Origin: Janthinobacterium lividum
GTDB lineage: Bacteria; Pseudomonadota; Gammaproteobacteria; Burkholderiales; Burkholderiaceae_D
Direction: 5' to 3'
Assembly: GCF_011601275.1 (NCBI RefSeq)
Contig: NZ_JAAOLY010000001.1
Location: forward strand, 310,001-374,000
DNA: 64,000 nt
The position numbers were made by a program, and so were the translations under genes. Each line of letters opens with the position of its first letter. Position 1 is the first letter of the stretch. Below are positions 50,423 to 59,589 of the stretch, in pieces. The notes below the pieces were generated by a model that ran no database searches, was not told the origin of the DNA, and worked only from the letters and a program-made list of their open reading frames with translations.

Positions 50423-51004
50423 CTAGAAACTCGATCCTGGCTGGCGCAGGAATTCCACCTCTTGCGGCGTGGACGCGCGGCCCAGGATGGCGTTGCGGTG
50501 CGGGAAGCGGCCAAAGCGGGCGATTACTTCCTGGTGACGCTCGGCATAGTCGAGCATGCCGTCAAAGCCGGGTTGCGCCTGCGACAGCAGCTGGAACAGC
50601 TCGACGGCGCGCGCCTGCATGGCCAGGTCTTCCGCGTGTTCGAACGGCAGGTAGGCAAAAGCGCGCAGCATCGGCGGCAGTTGGCGGTCCTGCCCCGCTT
50701 GCGTCAAGGCGATGGCCAGCGCCAGCGCCCTGGTGTCGCCGGCAAAGGCGCGCGGCGTGCCGCGGTACACATTGCGCGTGAACTGGTCGAGCACGATGAG
50801 GCGCGCAAGCGCGCCGTGCGGCGTCGCATCCCACTCGCGCAAGCCGCCATCGATGGCGGCATCGATCAGCGCGCCGAAACGCGCAAGTATCTGCGCGTCG
50901 AAAGCGTCATCCTTGCGGAACCATTCCGCGCGCGACTGGCCATGGCCAGGCTGATCCGGCGGCAGGAACCAGAAATCGAGTACCTCTTGGGCCTGTGTAT
51001 CCAT
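50423..51004 (-). CDS. DUF924 family protein
   Basis: 193 aa. I choose the second ATG (51004): GAGAGG lies 6 nt before it but abuts the first one (51010). EVLDFWFLPPDQPG, ARLIVLDQFTRNVYRGTPRA and YLPFEHAEDLAMQ are hallmarks of DUF924. The fold is TPR-like helical; function is unknown. Follows the MgtC/SapB gene by 22 bp. Confidence 0.88.
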   Translation of the reverse strand: MDTQAQEVLDFWFLPPDQPGHGQSRAEWFRKDDAFDAQILARFGALIDAAIDGGLREWDATPHGALARLIVLDQFTRNVYRGTPRAFAGDTRALALAIALTQAGQDRQLPPMLRAFAYLPFEHAEDLAMQARAVELFQLLSQAQPGFDGMLDYAERHQEVIARFGRFPHRNAILGRASTPQEVEFLRQPGSSF

Positions 51005-51026
51005 GTCCATCCTCTCGGCATCCGTA

Positions 51027-51767
51027 TTAATTGCGGGCATGCGACAGCTGGAAGCCCGCGATGCCTTCGAAGGCGGCCAGTTCGGCCGACATGGCCGACA
51101 GGCTGGCGCCCGTGTTCTTGCCATGCGCGATGGCGACAAAGCGCCATTCCTGCATGCCTTCGTTGCTGCCAATGGTCAGCGAGCCGCCGGCGATGTCGTA
51201 ACCGCGCTTGGCGGCCATGCGCCGCAGCGCATCTTCGCGGGGAATAAACCCCTGGCGGAAGCGCATGGTGATGGCCACCGCGTGGCGCGACGGCAGCCAG
51301 TTCTCCAATTTTGACAGAAAAATCATCGCCATCGCGCACAGGAAGGCCAGGCCCATGGCCGACAGATAAAAGCCGATGCCGACCATGATGCCGATCACGG
51401 ACGAGGCCCAGATCGAGGCGGCCGTCGTCAGGCCGCTGATATTGAAACCCTCGCGCATGATGACGCCGGCACCGAGAAAACCCACGCCCGTGACGATGCC
51501 CTGGATCACGCGCGTGGGGTCGCTGCCGACGATGGCGCCATGGCCGCCATACCAGAACTCGGGATAGCCGCCCAGCACCGTCAGCGCGGCCGAGGCCATG
51601 CAGACCAGGCTGTAGGTGCGCATGCCTGCCGCGCGCCCGTGATACGAGCGTTCATAGCCCACCAGCAAGCCCAGCAGCAGCGCGCCCAGCAAGTTCAGCA
51701 GGATCACGCCATTCGTCGCCAGCTCGGCCGGCGACCAGTAGGCGCGCAGGAAGTCGATGGTCGGCAT
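51027..51767 (-). CDS. MgtC/SapB family membrane protein
   Basis: 246 aa. Membrane segments in the first ~160 residues with the family motifs LLGLLVGYERS, RTYSLVCMASAAL, VTGVGFLGAGVIMR and GLTTAASIWASSVIGI. A cytoplasmic ~80-residue C-terminal domain follows, possibly ACT-like. Family members are linked to Mg2+ limitation and virulence or acid stress. Its ATG follows the preceding gene's stop with no gap. Confidence 0.92.
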   Translation of the reverse strand: MPTIDFLRAYWSPAELATNGVILLNLLGALLLGLLVGYERSYHGRAAGMRTYSLVCMASAALTVLGGYPEFWYGGHGAIVGSDPTRVIQGIVTGVGFLGAGVIMREGFNISGLTTAASIWASSVIGIMVGIGFYLSAMGLAFLCAMAMIFLSKLENWLPSRHAVAITMRFRQGFIPREDALRRMAAKRGYDIAGGSLTIGSNEGMQEWRFVAIAHGKNTGASLSAMSAELAAFEGIAGFQLSHARN

Positions 51768-52022
51768 TTAATCCTGGGGCTTTTTCGTCAGCTGCTTTTC
51801 AAACGCCACATCGAGCTTGCTGACGCGGCGCGCCTTTTGCGGTCCCAGGCCATTGACGAAGGCGACAAAGGCATCGAGTTCCAGCGGCGGGCACAGAGGC
51901 GGCAAGCCGGGGCCTTCGGTGAGGAAAAACAGTTCATCGCCCGTGCGCGCCATCGTGTAGAGGCGGTTGCCGGTGCGTTCCTTGAGCCGCTCGATGGCGG
52001 ACGTGGCGCGGGTCGAGCGCAT
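51768..52022 (-). CDS. Small hypothetical protein
   Basis: 84 aa. Start ATG overlaps the aminopeptidase P stop (TGATG), and its TAA is immediately followed by the mgtC-like ATG. No known domain; the sequence has SAIERLKERTGNRLYTMART and a C-terminal Lys-rich end. The tight spacing on both sides supports a real gene in an aminopeptidase P - small protein - MgtC operon. Confidence 0.75.
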   Translation of the reverse strand: MRSTRATSAIERLKERTGNRLYTMARTGDELFFLTEGPGLPPLCPPLELDAFVAFVNGLGPQKARRVSKLDVAFEKQLTKKPQD

Positions 52023-53833
52023 CAGATGGCTCCCGTGCGCTGTTCCAGCCACGCCAGCGCATCGCCGGACAACAGCGGCGCCAGGCGCGCGCGCACGGAG
52101 GCGTGATAGTCGTTGAGCCAGGCGGCCTCGTCGTCGCGCAACAGCGAGCGTTCCACGCAGCGCGTATCGATCGGGCACAGGGTCAATGTTTCGAAGCGCA
52201 GGAATTCGCCGAACTGCGTCGTCCCTGCGGGTACGTTGAGCACCAGATTCTCGATGCGGATGCCCCACTGTCCCGGCCGGTAGATGCCCGGCTCGATGGA
52301 AGTGATCATGCCCGGTTCCATGGCCGTCTGCGGCTCCGGCATGGCGGACTGGGAAATCGATTGGGGACCTTCATGCACATTGAGGAAAAAGCCCACGCCG
52401 TGGCCCGTGCCGTGGCCAAAGTCGACGCCCTCGGCCCACAGGGGTGCGCGGGCAATCGCGTCGAGCATGGGCGACTTCACGCCGCGCAGGAACTGCGCGC
52501 GCGACAGGGCGATCATGCTGCGCAAGACCAGGGTGAAATCGCGCTTGTGCTCGGCCGTGATCGTGCCGACGGGGACGACGCGCGTGATGTCCGTCGTGCC
52601 GCCCCAATACTGACCGCCCGAGTCGATCAGCAGCAAGCCGTCGCCTTCGATGGTCGCCGCCGAATCCGCATGCGCGTGGTAATGCATGATGGCGCCATGC
52701 GCATTGAAGCCGGCGATGGTGCCGAAACTGGGGCTGACAAAGTGCGCGCGGCGGGCGCGGGCGGCCGCCAGGTGCTCGTCGACGCCGATTTCCGTCAACG
52801 GCGCGCGCTGCGGGTCGGCCAGGGTGGCGTCCAGCCAGCTGAAAAATTCGCATAGGGCGGCGCCGTCCTGCTCCATGGCGGCGCGCACGTGGGCCGCCTC
52901 GCTATCGGTCTTGCGCGACTTGGCCAGGGTGGTCGGATTGATAGCTTCGACCACCCGTACGCCCTCGGCCACGGCCTGGCGCGTGCCAAACGTGATGCGG
53001 CGCGGGTCCAGCAGCAAGGTGGCGCCGGTAGGCAAGGAGGCCAGCGCAGCCGCCGCGCGGTCATACGCGGCCACGTCCACGCCCTCGCTTTCCAGGGTGG
53101 CGCGCAGGGCGGAGGCTACTTTGCCGTCGGCGACGAACAGGGTGGCGCGCTCCGGTCCCACCAGCGCATGCGCGAGGAAAACGGGGTTGTAATTGACGTC
53201 GGCGCCGCGCAGGTTGAACAGATACGCGATATCGTCGAGCGTGGAAATCACGTGGTGGCTGGCGCCGTGCGCGGCCATGCCGGCGCGCAGGGCGGCCAGT
53301 TTTTGCGTGCGCGACAGCGACGGATACGCGGCCGCATGTTCAAACACGGGCGCGACCGGCATGGCCGGGCGATCCGGCCACACGGCTTGCAGCACGTCGG
53401 TGTCCGTGCGCAGGGTCACTTGCCCGCCCAGCGCCTGCTGCAGCAATCGCGCATTGGCCAGCCCCAGCACGGTGCCGTCGACGGCCACCGTCTGCCCCGG
53501 CTGCATGGTCTCGCCCAGCCAGTCGATATACAGCACGCTGGCGCCGGACGGGATTTTCTTCAGGACGATGCCGCTGCCGGCCAGCTCGTCTTCCGCCTGC
53601 TCCCAGTAGCGGCCATCGGTCCACACACCGGCGACATCCTGCGTCACGACCAGGGTGCCGACGGAACCCGTAAAGCCCGACAGCCACTCGCGGCCCTGCC
53701 AGCGCGCCGGCAGGTACTCGGACAAATGCGGGTCGGCCGATGGCACGATCAACGCATCGATGTGCTGCGCGCGCATGGCGGCGCGCAGTTGCGACAAACG
53801 GGAGGCGGGAGTGGATTGGTCTGGTGTCTGCAT
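52022..53833 (-). CDS. Aminopeptidase P family protein (Xaa-Pro aminopeptidase, M24B)
   Basis: 603 aa, the three-domain form of eukaryotic-type aminopeptidase P (about 620 aa) rather than the shorter E. coli PepP. N-terminal creatinase-like domains are followed by the pita-bread M24 domain. The five metal ligands are visible in LIDSGGQY, TTDITRVV, GHGTGHGVG, SIEPGIY and GIRIENLV. It removes N-terminal residues before proline. First gene of the run to mgtC. Confidence 0.92.
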   Translation of the reverse strand: MQTPDQSTPASRLSQLRAAMRAQHIDALIVPSADPHLSEYLPARWQGREWLSGFTGSVGTLVVTQDVAGVWTDGRYWEQAEDELAGSGIVLKKIPSGASVLYIDWLGETMQPGQTVAVDGTVLGLANARLLQQALGGQVTLRTDTDVLQAVWPDRPAMPVAPVFEHAAAYPSLSRTQKLAALRAGMAAHGASHHVISTLDDIAYLFNLRGADVNYNPVFLAHALVGPERATLFVADGKVASALRATLESEGVDVAAYDRAAAALASLPTGATLLLDPRRITFGTRQAVAEGVRVVEAINPTTLAKSRKTDSEAAHVRAAMEQDGAALCEFFSWLDATLADPQRAPLTEIGVDEHLAAARARRAHFVSPSFGTIAGFNAHGAIMHYHAHADSAATIEGDGLLLIDSGGQYWGGTTDITRVVPVGTITAEHKRDFTLVLRSMIALSRAQFLRGVKSPMLDAIARAPLWAEGVDFGHGTGHGVGFFLNVHEGPQSISQSAMPEPQTAMEPGMITSIEPGIYRPGQWGIRIENLVLNVPAGTTQFGEFLRFETLTLCPIDTRCVERSLLRDDEAAWLNDYHASVRARLAPLLSGDALAWLEQRTGAI

Positions 53834-53879
53834 GGGAGCGAAAATGGCGCGGTGCTGGGAAGCGTCTATGATACCGCGA

Positions 53880-55949
53880 TTAGCAGCCGGGCTGCACTCG
53901 GTGCAGCGCCAGCAGCGCCCCGGCGGCGGCGGCGATTTTTTCCAGCAGCGCCTCGTCGTAGGGTAGCCACGGCACGGCGCCCAGCTTGCTCCCCTTCGCT
54001 ACCGCCTCGATCACCGCCTCGGCGCCATACTTCGTGACCCTGCCGGTGGTCAGGTGGATCGCATGCTGGCCCACCATCAGGTGGCGCGCTTGCAGCGCCA
54101 TCCGGCCATCCTCGATGTGGTCCGCGAATACCTGTTCCAGCACGGCGCGCCGCATACCCGCCATCGGCCCCGGTGCCAGGTTGGCCAGGTAAAACAGGCG
54201 CTGTTCGCGCTCCACGCTTTGCTCTTCCTCCACCAGCGCCAAGGCGCTGGCGCTGACCAGCAGGTCCCCCGCGCGGCACGCTTCCGAATACGCCACCGGC
54301 GCCATCGGCGTCAGCTGCGCGGGCGCCAGCCCGTTGGACGTGCAGGCGCCGCCCGCGCCTGGATACACGCGTCCCCCGAGGCGCAGCAATACGCGCCAGG
54401 CGCCGAACTGGCGCGACAAGCCTTCATCGTCATCCAGCCGCCAGCCTTCGCGGCGGGCCAGTCCCAGCAAGGTAGGCAGCGACAGCTGGTAGCCGGCAAA
54501 TGGGGCGCTGCCGTCGCCGGGCGGTGCATATATTTCGCGATACACCTGGCGCAGCGGCTGGCGCACGCGCCGCCGCGTGACCAGCGCCTGCCAGGCGGCG
54601 CGCTGCTCACTGCTGCCGTACAGGGGATGCCACAGGCCGATGTCTCCTTGTTCAGGCAATTGCACTGGCTGCCCCTGCGCATCGATGGCCCCCTTCCCGT
54701 CGAGCATGAAGGCCAGTCCATCGCCCGTGCGCCAGACCAGCGCGCGCGACACCGTATCGATATCGGCATCGTCGCGCAAGGCGCGCCATTGGCCCAGGCC
54801 AAACCACACCTCGGTGGCGTATCCAGCTTCCAGGCGGCGCGCCAGCATGGCCTGGCGCCGCTTGCCCATGGGGCCGGGCATGCCGATCCTCCAGGCGATA
54901 TCGGGCCGTTCGGCCAGCGCCCGTTCGGCCGGTTTCAGATTGCGTTCCAGTTTCTTGCGGATGCCCGCATGGCGTACCTGGGCCAGCGCCGCGCGCAGGG
55001 CCTGCAGGCTTTCGGGCGTGGGAATGGTTTCCACCGCATGGCCCAATGCCATCGCCAGCGATTGCGACGGCGCGCTCTTGGCCGCGCCGGGCGCCACGCA
55101 TGCCAACGGCAACAAGACGGTGATCACGGGCCTGAACCAGGCATCATCGCGATAGGACGCCACCCGCGCGGCGCGCGCCAGCACCGGAGAGTCTGCCGTG
55201 GCAAAGGCGGCGTCGGCCGCATACGGCACGCTGCCGTCATGGATGGCGGCGATATGGCGCGCCGCCTGCTCCAGTATCGTGCGCGCAAAATCCACATACG
55301 CCGCATCGTCGGCCAGCACGTCGGCGGGATCGGCCTCGCCGATACTGTTGCGGTTCCAGAAGCTGCTGTGGGGCGAACCGGCCAGCGCCAGCAGGGACGC
55401 TTGCGCCAGCTGCGGCAGCAGTGCCAATTCCTGCAAGGTCAATGGCATCGGATAACGGGCGTGGCGCTCCTCCATTACCTGCGCAAATTGCGCAGGGGCG
55501 TCGCCGCCGGCAAGGCGCGCCAGCAGCCAGGCCTGGTAGGGCCGCTCGGCCCAGCCCGAGGTTGCGCCAAGAATGCGCCGCGCCTGCGCCGCCGTGCCTG
55601 CCGGCGCCTCGCCCTGCAGGCAGGCCAGGCAGCCGATGACATACGCCCATTCCAGGTTGTAATCAGCGGCCGCGTCGAGCGCGTCGAGGAACACGGCGCC
55701 GGCCAGCAATGGCGCCAGTCCGGCCTCGGTCACCTGTCCCAGCAGCGTGCGCGCCAGATTAAACCGCGTAATATCATCATGGCCGAAGCGCGCCGCGCGG
55801 TGCAACGCCCCCCAGATGGCACCCAGTTCTTCCGGTGTCCAGTCGTTGAAATCGACCGGCGGCCCCGCGAAACGCGCATGGTCGACGGCAGCGCCCTCGA
55901 GGCGTGCACGCAGCGCTGCGGCACGGCTGGAGATCTCAGTCTCCATCAT
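53880..55949 (-). CDS. DUF4132-like large protein
   Basis: 689 aa, mostly helical, without signal peptide or membrane segment. The C-terminal third resembles DUF4132 proteins (TGDGLAFMLDGKGAI, AGYQLSLPTLLGLARREGW, HAIHLTTGRVTKYG, VPWLPYDEALLEKI). The N-terminal part resembles helical repeats. Biochemical function is unknown. Its start lies inside the last codons of the Crp/Fnr-family gene (14-nt overlap), so the two are translated from one message. Confidence 0.7.
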   Translation of the reverse strand: MMETEISSRAAALRARLEGAAVDHARFAGPPVDFNDWTPEELGAIWGALHRAARFGHDDITRFNLARTLLGQVTEAGLAPLLAGAVFLDALDAAADYNLEWAYVIGCLACLQGEAPAGTAAQARRILGATSGWAERPYQAWLLARLAGGDAPAQFAQVMEERHARYPMPLTLQELALLPQLAQASLLALAGSPHSSFWNRNSIGEADPADVLADDAAYVDFARTILEQAARHIAAIHDGSVPYAADAAFATADSPVLARAARVASYRDDAWFRPVITVLLPLACVAPGAAKSAPSQSLAMALGHAVETIPTPESLQALRAALAQVRHAGIRKKLERNLKPAERALAERPDIAWRIGMPGPMGKRRQAMLARRLEAGYATEVWFGLGQWRALRDDADIDTVSRALVWRTGDGLAFMLDGKGAIDAQGQPVQLPEQGDIGLWHPLYGSSEQRAAWQALVTRRRVRQPLRQVYREIYAPPGDGSAPFAGYQLSLPTLLGLARREGWRLDDDEGLSRQFGAWRVLLRLGGRVYPGAGGACTSNGLAPAQLTPMAPVAYSEACRAGDLLVSASALALVEEEQSVEREQRLFYLANLAPGPMAGMRRAVLEQVFADHIEDGRMALQARHLMVGQHAIHLTTGRVTKYGAEAVIEAVAKGSKLGAVPWLPYDEALLEKIAAAAGALLALHRVQPGC

Positions 55950-56649
55950 CGGCCTCGTAGCGGCGCAAGCCTTCCAGGTCCAGCACGCGGATGCCGCCGT
56001 AATCGAGACGCAACAAACCCTTTTTTTCCAGCACCTGCAAGGCCTGGTTGGCGCGCTGGCGCGAGGAACCGGACAGCAGGCCGATTTCTTCCTGCGACAG
56101 TTGCACCAAGGTGTCCACGCTCGGGTACAGATGCGAATGGAACATCGAGGCCAGGCAGCGTGCCACGCGCGTGTTCAGGTCCAGCAGGCGTTCGTTTTCC
56201 ACCATGCCGATGAACTGGCCCAGGCGCTCATTGAGCTGCATCAGCAGGAAGCGCGTAAATGGCAGGCTCGTTTCCAGCAGCCAGTGGAAGGTGGTGGCAG
56301 GCAAACGCGCCACGCGCGTATCGCGCACGGCGATGGTGTCGTATTTGCGCATCTCGCGCTTGAGCAGCGAACCTTCGCCGAACCAGCTGCCCGGTGACAA
56401 GCCCGTAAACGTCATGGCCTTGCCGGAAGCGGAAAAATTATTCATCTTGACCATCCCGCTGATGACGCCGATCCAGTTGTCCACCGGCTCGCCCTTGCGG
56501 CAGACAAAGCCGCCTTTCGGCACGAAAGTCTCGAACACATCGGCTTCGACCCGGGCCATTTGCACGGGATCGAGCAGCTGCGCCCAGTGGGCCGCGCGCA
56601 CGGCATCCTTGAGGCTGATATCAGGATTGATCATTGTGCGATGCACCAT
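55936..56649 (-). CDS. Crp/Fnr family transcriptional regulator
   Basis: 237 aa; an ATG at 56634 (MINPDISL) is an equally possible start as neither has a good ribosome-binding site. Cyclic-nucleotide-binding fold at ~30-150 (GFVCRKGEPVDNWIGVISG, GSWFGEGSLLKREMRKYDTI) and a winged helix with LSQEEIGLLSGSSRQRANQA. There is no Cys cluster for an FNR iron-sulfur centre. Divergent from the acyl-CoA ligase/ABC operon (61 to 141 bp depending on start), which it probably regulates. Confidence 0.9.
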   Translation of the reverse strand: MVHRTMINPDISLKDAVRAAHWAQLLDPVQMARVEADVFETFVPKGGFVCRKGEPVDNWIGVISGMVKMNNFSASGKAMTFTGLSPGSWFGEGSLLKREMRKYDTIAVRDTRVARLPATTFHWLLETSLPFTRFLLMQLNERLGQFIGMVENERLLDLNTRVARCLASMFHSHLYPSVDTLVQLSQEEIGLLSGSSRQRANQALQVLEKKGLLRLDYGGIRVLDLEGLRRYEADDGD

Positions 56650-56790
56650 CGAAAAGTGGGTAAATGTCCCCGAAAAGACAACTTGGCAAACTAACGCAGG
56701 CTACTATCATTGCACAAACGCCTTACACATAAAAAACACAGAGCGCCATCCAACGAGGTGGGGCCTGAGACAAGCAACAGGGAGACACTG

Positions 56791-58746
56791 GTGCAAACGA
56801 ATACCACAGCAGCAATGCCGACTTTTCCGCGGCGCTTATTGCAACACGGGACAGTACGATCCGACAAGCCCGCATTTCGCGAAAAATACCTGGGCATCTG
56901 GCAAACCTGGACCTGGTCCGAGGTGAACGAGGAAGTGCGCGCGCTGGCCTGCGGCCTGGCCGCCATCGGCTTCCAGCGCGGCATGAACCTGGCCATCATC
57001 GGCGACAACCGTCCCCGCCTGTACTGGGCCATGCTGGCCGCGCAAAGCCTGGGCGGCGTGCCTGTGCCACTGTACCAGGACGCGCCGGCCGCCGACATGG
57101 CCTACGTGCTGCAGGATGCGGAAATCTGCTACGCCATCGTCGAAGACCAGGAGCAGGTCGACAAGCTGCTCGAACTCAAGGCCCTGTATCCGCACGTCGC
57201 CCACATCGCCTATGACGATGAACGGGGCATGCGCCATTACCGCCAGCCGGAGCTGACGTCCTTTGCCGCCCTGCAGACGCTGGGCCGGGCCTATGACCGC
57301 GAACACCCGGGCTTTTTCGACGCCGCCGTGGCAGCGGGCCAAGGCAGCGACTCGGCCGTGATCCTGTACACCTCGGGCACCACGGGCAAGCCGAAGGGCG
57401 TGTGCCAGAGCCACACGGCGCTGCTGGCAGCCGGCGAAGGCGGCGTCGCCTTCGACAAGCTCACCGACAATGAAGACATCCTGTCCTACCTGCCCATGGC
57501 GTGGGTCGGCGACTGCCTGTTCTCGCTGGCGCAGGCCATGGTGGCCGGCTTCACCGTCAACTGCCCCGAATCGGGCGACACGGTGATGATCGACATGCGC
57601 GAAATCGGCCCCACCTGCTACTTTGCGCCGCCGCGCGTGTTCGAGAACATGCTCACCAGCGTGATGATACGCATGGAAGACGCGAGCAGCATCAAGCGCC
57701 ACATGTTCAGCCATTTCATGGACGTGGCCAAGCGCTGCGGCGCTCAGATATTGGACGGCAAGCCCGTGCCGCTGGCGGACCGCATCAGCTACAAGCTGGG
57801 TGAGCTGCTCGTCTACGGCCCCCTGAAAAACGTGCTGGGACTGTCGCGCGTGCGCGTCGCCTACACGGCCGGCGCCGCCATCGGCCCCGACCTGTTCCGC
57901 TTCTACCGCTCCATCGGCGTCAACCTCAAGCAGCTGTACGGCTCCACCGAAACCTGCGCCTATGTGTGTCTGCAACCGGACGGCAATATCAAGTTCGACA
58001 GCGTCGGTTTGCCCGCGCCGGGCGTGGAAGTCAAGCTGGCGGCCAATGGTGAAGTGCTGGTCAAGTCGCCCGCCACCATGAGCGGCTACTTCAAGCGTCC
58101 CGACGCCACGGCCGAAGTGATCGACGATCACGGCTACTTCCATACGGGCGACGCGGGCGTGTTCGACAGCGAAGGCCATCTGAAGATCATCGACCGCGCG
58201 GCCGACGTGGGCAAGATGAATTGCGGCGCCATGTTCGCGCCCAACTACATCGAAAACAAGCTCAAGTTCTTCCCCTTCATCAAGGAGGTGGTGGCCTTTG
58301 GCCATGCGCGCGACCAGGTGTGCGCCTTCATCAACATCGACATCGAAGCGGTGGGCAACTGGTCCGAGCGGCGCGGCATCGCCTACTCCGGCTACACGGA
58401 CCTGGCGGCGCGCGCCGAGACCTATGGCCTGATCCGCGACTGCATCGAGCAGGTCAACGCGGAACTGGCGGCCGACCCCTTGATGGATCGCACGCAGGTG
58501 CACCGCTTCCTCGTTCTGCACAAGGAACTCGATCCGGACGACGACGAGCTGACGCGCACGCGCAAGGTCCGCCGCAAATTCATCGCCGAAAAGTACGCGG
58601 TGCTCATTTCCGCCCTGTATGAAGGCAAGACAACGCAATACATCGAGACCCAGGTGAAGTTCGAGGATGGCCGCACCGGTTCGACCAGCGCCGACTTGCA
58701 GATCTGGGACAGCAAAACGTACCGGCCCCAGGGCCTGGCCGCATGA
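56791..58746 (+). CDS. AMP-forming acyl-CoA ligase (long-chain acyl-CoA synthetase-like)
   Basis: 651 aa from the GTG at 56791, preceded by GGGAG; an ATG at 56710 is the upstream alternative. The ATP motif YTSGTTGKPKG is at residues 193-203, followed by LYGSTETCA and HTGDAGVFDSEG. The C-terminal catalytic Lys region is TRTRKVRRKF. It activates a carboxylic acid to its CoA thioester. Its stop overlaps the next gene (ATGA), so substrate uptake by the ABC system and activation appear coupled. The fatty-acid-like architecture does not fix the substrate. Confidence 0.9.
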   Translation: MQTNTTAAMPTFPRRLLQHGTVRSDKPAFREKYLGIWQTWTWSEVNEEVRALACGLAAIGFQRGMNLAIIGDNRPRLYWAMLAAQSLGGVPVPLYQDAPAADMAYVLQDAEICYAIVEDQEQVDKLLELKALYPHVAHIAYDDERGMRHYRQPELTSFAALQTLGRAYDREHPGFFDAAVAAGQGSDSAVILYTSGTTGKPKGVCQSHTALLAAGEGGVAFDKLTDNEDILSYLPMAWVGDCLFSLAQAMVAGFTVNCPESGDTVMIDMREIGPTCYFAPPRVFENMLTSVMIRMEDASSIKRHMFSHFMDVAKRCGAQILDGKPVPLADRISYKLGELLVYGPLKNVLGLSRVRVAYTAGAAIGPDLFRFYRSIGVNLKQLYGSTETCAYVCLQPDGNIKFDSVGLPAPGVEVKLAANGEVLVKSPATMSGYFKRPDATAEVIDDHGYFHTGDAGVFDSEGHLKIIDRAADVGKMNCGAMFAPNYIENKLKFFPFIKEVVAFGHARDQVCAFINIDIEAVGNWSERRGIAYSGYTDLAARAETYGLIRDCIEQVNAELAADPLMDRTQVHRFLVLHKELDPDDDELTRTRKVRRKFIAEKYAVLISALYEGKTTQYIETQVKFEDGRTGSTSADLQIWDSKTYRPQGLAA

Positions 58747-59576
58747 TGGAGCACAGCACGATGCAAATGAACGAACCCGACGCCCATTTCGGCACGGCCC
58801 GCAAGACGGGCCCCGTGATCCTCGACCTGAAGAACATTTCACTGTCGTTCGGCGGCGTGAAAGCGCTGACGGACATCTCCTTCGACGTGAAACAGCATGA
58901 AATCCGCGCCATCATCGGCCCGAACGGCGCGGGCAAAAGCTCGATGCTGAACGTGATAAATGGCGTGTACCGCCCGCAGCAGGGCGAAATCATCTACCGG
59001 GGCGAGCACCGGCGCGGCATGGATTGCTACGCGGCCGCCAAGTCCGGCATCGCGCGCACCTTCCAGAACATCGCCCTGTTCAAGGGCATGACGGTGCTGG
59101 ACAACATCATGACGGGACGTAACCTCAAGATGAAGTCGAATTTCCTGCTGCAAGCCCTGTACTGGGGCCCGGCGCGGCGCGAGGAAATCGAGCACCGCAA
59201 GAAGGCCGAGGAAATCATCGACTTCCTGGAAATCCAGGCCATCCGCAAGACGCCCGTGGGCCGCCTGCCCTACGGCTTGCAAAAGCGGGTGGAACTGGGC
59301 CGCGCGCTGGTGGCCGAACCGGAAATTTTGCTGCTGGACGAACCGATGGCCGGCATGAACGTGGAAGAAAAGCAGGACATGTGCCGCTTCATCCTCGACG
59401 TCAACGACCAGCTGGGCACGACCATCGTGCTGATCGAGCACGACATGGGCGTGGTGATGGATATCTCGGACCGCGTGGTGGTGCTCGATTACGGCAAGAA
59501 GATCGGCGACGGCACGCCCGACGAGGTGCGCAGCAACCAGGATGTCATCAACGCCTATCTCGGCGTGGCGCACTAG
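58743..59576 (+). CDS. Branched-chain-type ABC transporter ATPase (LivG-like)
   Basis: 277 aa. Walker A GPNGAGKSS, Walker B LLLDEPMAG and switch VLIEHDMGVV are present. LivG-type C-terminal GTPDEVRSNQDVINAYLG is visible. The usual LSGGQ-type signature reads LPYGLQKRVELGRAL, as is common in LivG. Cytoplasmic partner of the two permeases. Overlaps the ligase gene by four bases. Confidence 0.93.
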   Translation: MMEHSTMQMNEPDAHFGTARKTGPVILDLKNISLSFGGVKALTDISFDVKQHEIRAIIGPNGAGKSSMLNVINGVYRPQQGEIIYRGEHRRGMDCYAAAKSGIARTFQNIALFKGMTVLDNIMTGRNLKMKSNFLLQALYWGPARREEIEHRKKAEEIIDFLEIQAIRKTPVGRLPYGLQKRVELGRALVAEPEILLLDEPMAGMNVEEKQDMCRFILDVNDQLGTTIVLIEHDMGVVMDISDRVVVLDYGKKIGDGTPDEVRSNQDVINAYLGVAH

Positions 59577-59589
59577 ACGAGGAATAGCA

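Noticed and set aside
56836-58842. 668-codon open frame antisense to the acyl-CoA ligase
   Set aside because: Same kind of shadow; it would end within the ligase promoter region and shows no family features.
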